Shown piece after piece: positions 57,490 to 64,000 of a DNA stretch of 64,000 nucleotides. Both the position numbers and the translations under genes were made by a program. Below the pieces are notes generated by a model. That model was given only the letters and a program-made list of their open reading frames with translations. It was not told where the DNA came from and did no database searches. Positions within the stretch are counted from its first letter, which is position 1; each line of letters starts with the position of its first letter. The stretch comes from Vespa crabro (Eukaryota > Arthropoda > Insecta > Hymenoptera > Vespidae): positions 787,501-851,500 of the forward strand of contig NC_060957.1 in the NCBI RefSeq assembly GCF_910589235.1, given 5' to 3'.

Positions 57490-58608
57490 GTCTCTCTTTC
57501 TTTCTTTCTTTCTTTCTCTAACATTTCGTCTTGAAAGAAGAAGAAAGTCTCGCGAGTAGAGTACGCGAGATCTACGTTTTCTTCGTCCCATAGGAAAGAC
57601 CAAAGAGAAAACATCTCGAGTTTATTATTCCACTGACCCTGAGAATGAGTTTTCCATTCTCGAATGTCCGTTAAGACGTGAAAACACTCGAGACTGAAGT
57701 CACTTTATTTTTAGATGATGGCCATAGTCTTTGTCCTTTTTTTCGACCTCCGGGATCGACGTATTTTCATATCGTAATTCACTCTGAATATCGTGTTTCT
57801 TTGGATTTTTATGATTTCCTTTCTTATAAAATAATCCTTTCGATAGGGAATACATCATTGGATTATTATGAAATCCTTTTCTTTATTTTATTCAATACTT
57901 TTCTCTACGAATTTATACTTATACATCACGTGAAATTTTACGTTCCACATTTTACATAACCATACAGATTCAGTTCCAAAGAATTAAAGCAACAGAGTAT
58001 AAGGGTATGATAAAAGGGGAGAAGTGATGATAAAGAGAAAAAGGAAAAAGAAACAAGAAAAAGCAAAACAAAAAAGAAAAAAGAAAAAAGAAAAAATTCT
58101 GCTCGTTTTCTTTTAACACGTTTCAGTGATAATCCTCGTTAAGCTAACCGAGAGCGAAATCGAGTATGGAAGGTTTTTATCGAATCGATATTAAAATAAA
58201 ATAAACGCCATATATCACGATAGGTATCCGTGATGAGGTCTATCCATGAAAGATACGCTTTCGTACCTTTTTTTCTTCTGCATATACATACATTGACTCC
58301 TTTATTTATTTTTTTCGCACCCTCTTTTATTCTTTCGTGCAAAGAAAGAGAATGTAAAGATACAGAAGCGCGTAGACGAAAAGTATGGTTTGGTTAATAT
58401 GGCAAAAAAGAAATAAAAAAAAAAAAAAAAAAAAAGAAAGAAAGGAGGGGGAAGAAGGAAGAGAGACAAAGAGAAAAAAAAAAAGTAAAAAAGAAACGAA
58501 AAATCATTGACGTCTGATATCACATACGATAATAAAACGAACTTTTCCTTCTCTCAAACGATATTGATAAATGTTAACGAGGACCAAGTGCATATATATG
58601 TATATATA

Positions 58609-58644
58609 AATGTATTATATATATATATATATATATAATACATT
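58609..58644. repeat. 36-bp palindrome centred on a TA array
   Basis: AATGTATTATAT at the left is mirrored by ATATAATACATT at the right of a TA run. Outside it, further GCATATATA-type sequences continue the inverted arrangement. Confidence 0.8.
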
Positions 58645-58774
58645 ACATGCATATATACTTGTATGTATATATGTATAAGTGTTCTAACTTCGAAATGAAA
58701 AGTTTTAAATGAAATGGAAGTAGCGAGCAATTAAATGCGGCGATTGGCACACCCGTCTATTCCTTTCTCTTTCT

Positions 58775-58822
<48 letters not shown>

Positions 58823-59298
58823 CTGTACGATGCGCTAGGTAAACGAAGATTATTTTAATTAAGGTTCTCCACGTAACTCTGTCTATTTCACAGTCTCCCA
58901 CTCTTCTCTTACTCTTTCACTATCTTTTTCCATTGCTCCGTTCGAGCATTGTTTTAATTTCTTTTGCGATATTCCGAGTCTCCGAGTTATTCGTTTGTAC
59001 GAAAAGAAGAAACAAAAAAGAAAAAAAAAGAAAAAGGATAATCAATAACTAGTATGATCTTAGACAAGAAATAAACTTATTTGTACTTCGTTTAACATCT
59101 AGACGTTTATTACGATTCGACGTTAATTAATTAACTCGGCGACCAAGAGAAATAAAATTGTATCAAACGATGGGAAAATATAAATCGCGAGACAATTGAA
59201 ATCACATTACGATTTCGAATAAATTCGCTGATTGTTTTATTAACGTATAAATAATTCGTCGCTTAAGTAGACTTTATATTTTTTATTTATTTATTTTT

Positions 59299-59335
59299 TT
59301 CTTTTCTTTTCTTTTCTTTTCTTTTCTTTTCTTGG
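59299..59335. repeat. (TTTTC)n pentanucleotide array
   Basis: About seven TTTTC units. Confidence 0.9.
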
Positions 59336-59718
59336 AAACATTAGCGGGATAAAGGATTATGAAAGATCAATCGTACCGTGTTCCTTTAAATTCTTAACTG
59401 TTGAACAATTTATGAATCTCATTTCGATTAATTAATATCGATCGTCCTGTCGTAATATAATGATATTTCTAATCGATGATCCTCTTCATAAATTTTTTCA
59501 TAATGCCGCCGGAGGAAGTTTCGGTTCTACATTTACATATTGATCGGATAACTTGGGTTGTTAAGGTATTCGCATTATATCTAATATGAATACGATATAA
59601 CGGTACCCTATCTCGGAACATTTATAATAGCTACACGAAACGTTAATATTCTTTCTCTTTATTTTACTCATGACGAAGAAAATAAAGGGAGACATCTAAC
59701 TTGTTTTAGTAAAAGCGA

Positions 59719-59743
<25 letters not shown>
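59719..59743. repeat. (TG)n microsatellite
   Basis: Uninterrupted GT array, the only substantial TG array in the window. Confidence 0.95.
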
Positions 59744-59751
<8 letters not shown>

Positions 59752-60235
59752 CATGTAAATAAGTATGCGCGTGCGACGAGAGAGATGAAAAAAAAAGAAA
59801 AAAAAAAAAAAAAGAAAAAAAAAAGAAAGAGAGGGAAGTGAAAAAGGGAAAAGGACGAAGTGTGAGAAAGAAGGAAGTCAATGGCGATAGCTCGAAGGAT
59901 ATACAATGGATGAGGGTTGAAATCGTTCGCGAGCTAGGATTAACCGCAGTGTGAACGTCGTAAAAATGTTTTTACATACTTTACACGTATACTTTAGGCC
60001 CACACTTCGATCGTATCGTATATATAAACCTACTTATATCGGTCCTTTTATTATTATTTTTTTTTTTCCTTTTTGTTTTTTTTTTTTTCGATGACGTAGC
60101 CATAAATAAGAAAACAGTTTCTCCGCTAGACTCCCGTAACGTCCTAAAGCTTTTTCCGAGCCCCGAACCTATTTCGTTCCTTCGTGTTTTTCACCATAGG
60201 ACGTCTCTTATGAATTGTTTTTTCTTTTCCTTTTT

Positions 60236-60266
<31 letters not shown>

Positions 60267-60737
60267 GCATACTATGGGATCGATCGGGAACGATTGAACG
60301 ATTCATCTCAAGTGTCGTTTATAATGGATACAACGATTTCTTTTTTTTTTTTACGCACTTTCGATTTCATCTTTACGTACTTTGATTTTTTTTTCTCCTT
60401 CTTCTTCTAGTTTCTTATCGATATGATCAATGAGATCCATAATAGATCGATTCAATTGTAATGAATGTTTCAAATGAAAAAGAATATATAATTATTCTAT
60501 ACAAATAATGAATGATCATTAAGTATTATTCTTGTTTTTACAAATGTTCTAATCAACAGTTTGTAGTTTGTATTTGTTACATTTGTATTCGATAAAGATA
60601 AAAGACATTAATTAGAGAACGTCTGTATTCATTAGAAACTTGTTTCTTCCGTAGATTCTATGTTAACGAGCTTGGAGATTTAAGTATTTGGAAAAGAAAA
60701 ATATCGGTCGATGTCAATGAATTTTTAAAAGAGATAT

Positions 60738-60772
<35 letters not shown>

Positions 60773-60936
60773 ACCCATAAGTTCCCGACGGAAATATCAG
60801 TACCTCCGAGAATTTCCAACTGTAGACACGAACGTCTACAGAAATATCGGCGTTCTATATTGTATGTACATACGTAGCCGGTATGCCTTTTCTCTGTTTC
60901 TCGAGTGCATCTATTCTAAGAACTTAAGACTCTTGC

Positions 60937-61095
60937 TCACGCACGCGAACGAATGAGAACGAGCATATGAAGTAGTAGAGTAGCAGCGAATGACGGAGCA
61001 ATGAGAACGGCCATGAGGAAGACCACGAAAAGACGATGGACGACGTTGAAAATCGGCCACCCACATGTCTTTCTAATGGCTTCGACGAGAACACT
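60937..61095 (-). CDS. Candidate terminal exon with a hydrophobic C-terminus
   Basis: On the minus strand a long pyrimidine tract (61105-61190) ends TTCTTACCAG before 61095. The frame then runs L-V-E-A-I-R-K-T-C-G-W-P-I-F-N-V-V-H-R and continues with about 30 residues rich in Leu, Val, Ala and Phe, a plausible membrane segment, ending R-S-R-A and TGA at 60937-60939. The plus strand of the same interval has a good donor CACTG|GTAAGA at 61096 and an Arg/Thr-rich frame from an ATG near 61000, so direction is ambiguous. Family unknown. Confidence 0.22.
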   Translation of the reverse strand, partial: SVLVEAIRKTCGWPIFNVVHRLFVVFLMAVLIAPSFAATLLLHMLVLIRSRA

Positions 61096-61251
61096 GGTAA
61101 GAATTAAAAAAAGAAAAAAAAAAAAAAAAGAAGAAAAAAAAAAGAAAAGAAAAAGAGAATAAAAAAAGACAAAAGACAAAGTAAATAAATAAAAAAAGAA
61201 ACAAGAATCAAAGAGAAAAATAAATGGAAGAGGTATCGATGGAGAGCAAAA

Positions 61252-61283
<32 letters not shown>

Positions 61284-63230
61284 ATGAATTATTTGAATAT
61301 TGGATCATGCTTCAAATATAATCGTCTATAAACATGAAACGAAACGAAGATAAATTTTAAAAGAAATTCTCATGTTGAAAAGAAATTTATAATCGACTCC
61401 TTTTTTGAATATTCTTCTTTTATCAATATTGAGAAGAAATATTTATATCTCTATTGGAAACATTAAAGAATTAAGGATTAAAATCTAAATTATGATTTTA
61501 ATCATAAATTCATATAAATAAATCACTCATCGAGCATTATTAGAAAATATTTACGATATCGGGAAGATGTTTCTGTTATTATTACTTTTATAAATCAGTC
61601 ATTTGAGATACGATACTTTTTGTTTTTTCTTTCCTTTTCTTTTTTCTTTTTCTTTTCTTTTCTAATATAAGAATCTTAAACGATAAAGTCACTTTTATTT
61701 GCCGAGACGATAAGAACGAACTTTTTAACTTCATCTCGAGTAACCAAAGTTGTTTTCGAAAATACGTATCGAAGCTGATTATAGCGCGTTAGTCGGGACA
61801 ACAAACTACAGCTACATTGGTATATTGCTTTACGAAAAGGTAAACAAACAAATTGCCTTCGGCTATTCAAGCTCATTCTTTTACATCAGCAAAATGCTTA
61901 AAACACATCTTTGTCGAGAGAAAAAATTGAAAAAATCGTAACGTAATGTATCTACCACTACTGTATAGAAATATCTTTATTCTACGTCGTTTCGTTTCTT
62001 TTTTAAAATACAAATTCGATATAGCAAAAAAAAAAAAAAAAGAAAAAATCTCTTCTTTCAATTCGTTCCCATAATTAATCCTAATTAATTAATTCTGAAT
62101 GAAAAATATTTTAAAATTTATATTTCAATATTTTTCAAAGAACGAATTATTAACTCGACTTTAACAAAGGCAATGATGTATTCATTGTCAAAGATTTTCT
62201 ATTATCATTCATATATAAAATTGATATTATAATCAAAGAACATCGGAACATACATATACGTAGGAAACGTGTTTATAATTGAATTATTAACGTAATTGCA
62301 TGATATTCAATATAGTCATACATCAAAGGTTTCTAACATTTTTATAAAACATTGGAGAATCTTTCGATTTCGAAAAAAGGAATAAAGAAAAAAAAATTAT
62401 ATCACTTTCGGTAGATTACATTAGTAATATTTTCAATTATTATTTTTCTATTAGAATCGTATATATTTATATATATAGGATTTACATGCATACAAGAGAA
62501 AGAAAGAGATATTATCACTTGTGAAAAGATTTTATTAAATAAAGATTAGTACGTATTAAAAATGTACCGAAGGTATATCATTTTATTTTCAAAAGAAATG
62601 AAAAAATAGAACACTGGCTATGATCTCGGTATACGTAAGCAAGAACGCAATGTACGCTGTGGTACGTGCCTGACCCAATTAATGAAATTGCTATTGTAAT
62701 TAAGCGTGCAAAACATCTCGGCAGGTTAATGAAAGGTGACGGTACGTCAGCAAAAGAGAAACTAGAGAGAAAGAGAGAGAGAGAGAAAGAGAGAGAAAAG
62801 GAGAAAAAGAAGAAAAGCGAGAGAGAGAGAGAGAGAGAAAGAGGACAAGAAAGACGAGGTCGACGAACGTGACGAGTCCCGCGTGATTGCCCATATAATT
62901 AGAAACGAAAAACCCCCACGGCTTTTCAAATAAGAGCTAGACAGTAACAAAACTAGTATCGTTTCGTTTCGTTCCTTTCGTCGTCTTACCATCACTACCA
63001 AATTTCATCACTATTAACATTTTGTTTTTCTTTCGTTTCAAGGGGGAATAAAAAGAAAGAAAGAAAGAAAGAAAGAAAGAAAAAAAAAAAAAAAAAAAGA
63101 AAAAAGCGGGAAACGCGGCCGCTCGTCTTGCATTTTTCCGCATTTTCAAAGGTTCGTAAACGTAATGAATATGCTAACCGTACTGGGAAAATTCGCATTC
63201 TAGCGTTACAGTGCAACTTTTCTCCCTCGT

Positions 63231-63269
<39 letters not shown>

Positions 63270-63271
63270 GC

Positions 63272-63303
<32 letters not shown>

Positions 63304-63358
63304 TTTTCTCGTTTCTAGTCCATCAGTATGCGTTATTCTCTTTCTCTCTCTTTTCCCT

Positions 63359-63395
<37 letters not shown>

Positions 63396-63828
63396 TTCTC
63401 TCTTTTTTGTTTCTTCTATTCTTTTTTTCTCTCTTTCATTCTCTTTTTCTATCTCACATACACATACATACACATTTTTTTTTCTTTGCACAAAATGAGT
63501 AACAGAAGGGACTAACGAGGCAAAAGACTTTTTCGCTAACGAACGTAGCTTTGACTTTCGTACCGCTCTTCAACCAGTTGTACCCACCCACTTCCCCTCC
63601 CCCCGCCCCCATAGATTTATTTATACATGTCAACGAGACGTTATCGATGCATTCGCATATACATACATACATATATACATATAAATATAAATATACATAT
63701 ACATATACATACGTATTTACCGTGTCTACGTTATAAAATTCTCGAACAGAGACTATACATGTAAGAATTTACATGGATTTTATCTGTGAGAGATTTTCAT
63801 CAATGCTTCGCTATCGATGTGCATTTAA

Positions 63829-63861
<33 letters not shown>

Positions 63862-64000
63862 CAAATATAAATAAAATACGTGTGTATGAGTACGTATATT
63901 TAAATACACATATCCACGTATTTAATCTTTCCTCGTTTCGACAAGTTTAAATAAGAAAAAATAAACTCGAGAAAGATTTGCAAACATAATAAAAAGCTTA
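61096..64000. other. Noncoding, AT-rich then microsatellite-rich
   Basis: A-rich tracts 61107-61158 and 61250-61283, AT-rich unique DNA to 62640, GA arrays 62767-62800 and 62818-62842, (AAAG)n then poly(A) at 63054-63099, CT arrays 63233-63263, 63280-63306 and 63363-63392, a C-rich tract 63594-63611, and (CATA)n arrays at 63661-63710 and 63831-63860. A 63-codon frame at 61750-61941 is unsupported. Confidence 0.6.

Larger units (their letters stand above)
56891..60935. other. Noncoding, simple-repeat-rich
   Basis: CT arrays 57430-57485 and 58780-58817, A-rich tract 58407-58450, TA palindrome 58609-58644, (TTTTC)n at 59299-59335, (TG)n at 59719-59743, A-rich 59789-59828, poly(T) 60229-60265 and GA array 60741-60769. 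Unique CpG-rich patches at 57180-57400 and 58700-58750 (AGCAATTAAATGCGGCG) may be regulatory. No gene supported. Confidence 0.6.

Noticed and set aside
42479..59090. 19-base match between AAGAAATAAACTTATTTGT near 42480 and near 59068
   Set aside because: The string is an AT-rich self-palindrome and the flanks do not align, so coincidence is likely.
61750..61941. Possible retroelement RNase H remnant (I-E-A-D-Y-S-A-L and Q-I-A-F-G-Y-S-S)
   Set aside because: The similarity to the TDAS...IAYASR pattern is loose, catalytic residues cannot be placed, and no other pol-like sequence is adjacent.

Overview
This window looks like eukaryotic, most likely insect and perhaps hymenopteran, nuclear DNA. 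The support is indirect: strong AT-richness with CpG still common over most of it, very dense (GA)n/(TC)n and (TA)n microsatellites, long poly(A)/poly(T) tracts, an arthropod-style Inr+DPE core promoter, and no compact coding or operon structure. The species cannot be named from this. I see no rRNA, tRNA, CRISPR array or intact protein gene. Nearly every long open frame is a translated microsatellite (Ser-Leu, Arg-Glu, Ile-Tyr, poly-Phe or poly-Lys runs) and was discarded.

Layout. At 1-49 there may be the last codons of a gene. From 50 to about 9.3 kb the DNA is intergenic or intronic, with an 85-bp tandem duplication (4566-4735), a diverged interspersed repeat (6628-6815) and two GC-richer blocks. 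At 9.6 kb lies the clearest regulatory signal, a plus-strand initiator with a DPE at exactly the expected +28 spacing. A strong plus-strand splice donor follows at 10975. On the minus strand, 14190-14342 is the best coding candidate: a possible first coding exon of 51 codons that ends at a phase-0 donor. The stretch from 15.2 to 16.5 kb holds two copies of a homeodomain-site-rich element about 700 bp apart. Similar CpG-rich blocks with TAATTA motifs, which I read as candidate enhancers, recur at 3.6, 6.0, 20.0, 20.6, 35.6, 36.4 and 38.9 kb.

From about 23.8 to 34.4 kb the texture changes. This block is more AT-rich, poorer in CpG and almost free of GA/TC arrays. It holds two diverged copies of a TATA-bearing sequence 5.4 kb apart, LTR-like sequence, short coding-like remnants, a cluster of CRE-type sites and the second copy of the 6.6-kb repeat. 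It reads as decayed mobile-element DNA or a dying gene cluster. The right-hand part (34.4-64 kb) returns to microsatellite-rich DNA. It carries a Tc1-like MITE (45220-45421), several G-quadruplex-capable tracts, a candidate recursive splice site (50033), a (GTC)n array beside GTCGAC palindromes, a diverged TIR-bearing element (54423-55484) and a few candidate exons.

One consistent but unproven model is a developmental locus. A plus-strand transcript would start near 9.6 kb and be spliced out of a very long intron through a recursive splice site near 50.0 kb, with enhancers and mobile-element debris inside the intron. A separate minus-strand first exon would lie at 14.2 kb. RNA-seq and comparison with related insect genomes would decide this.
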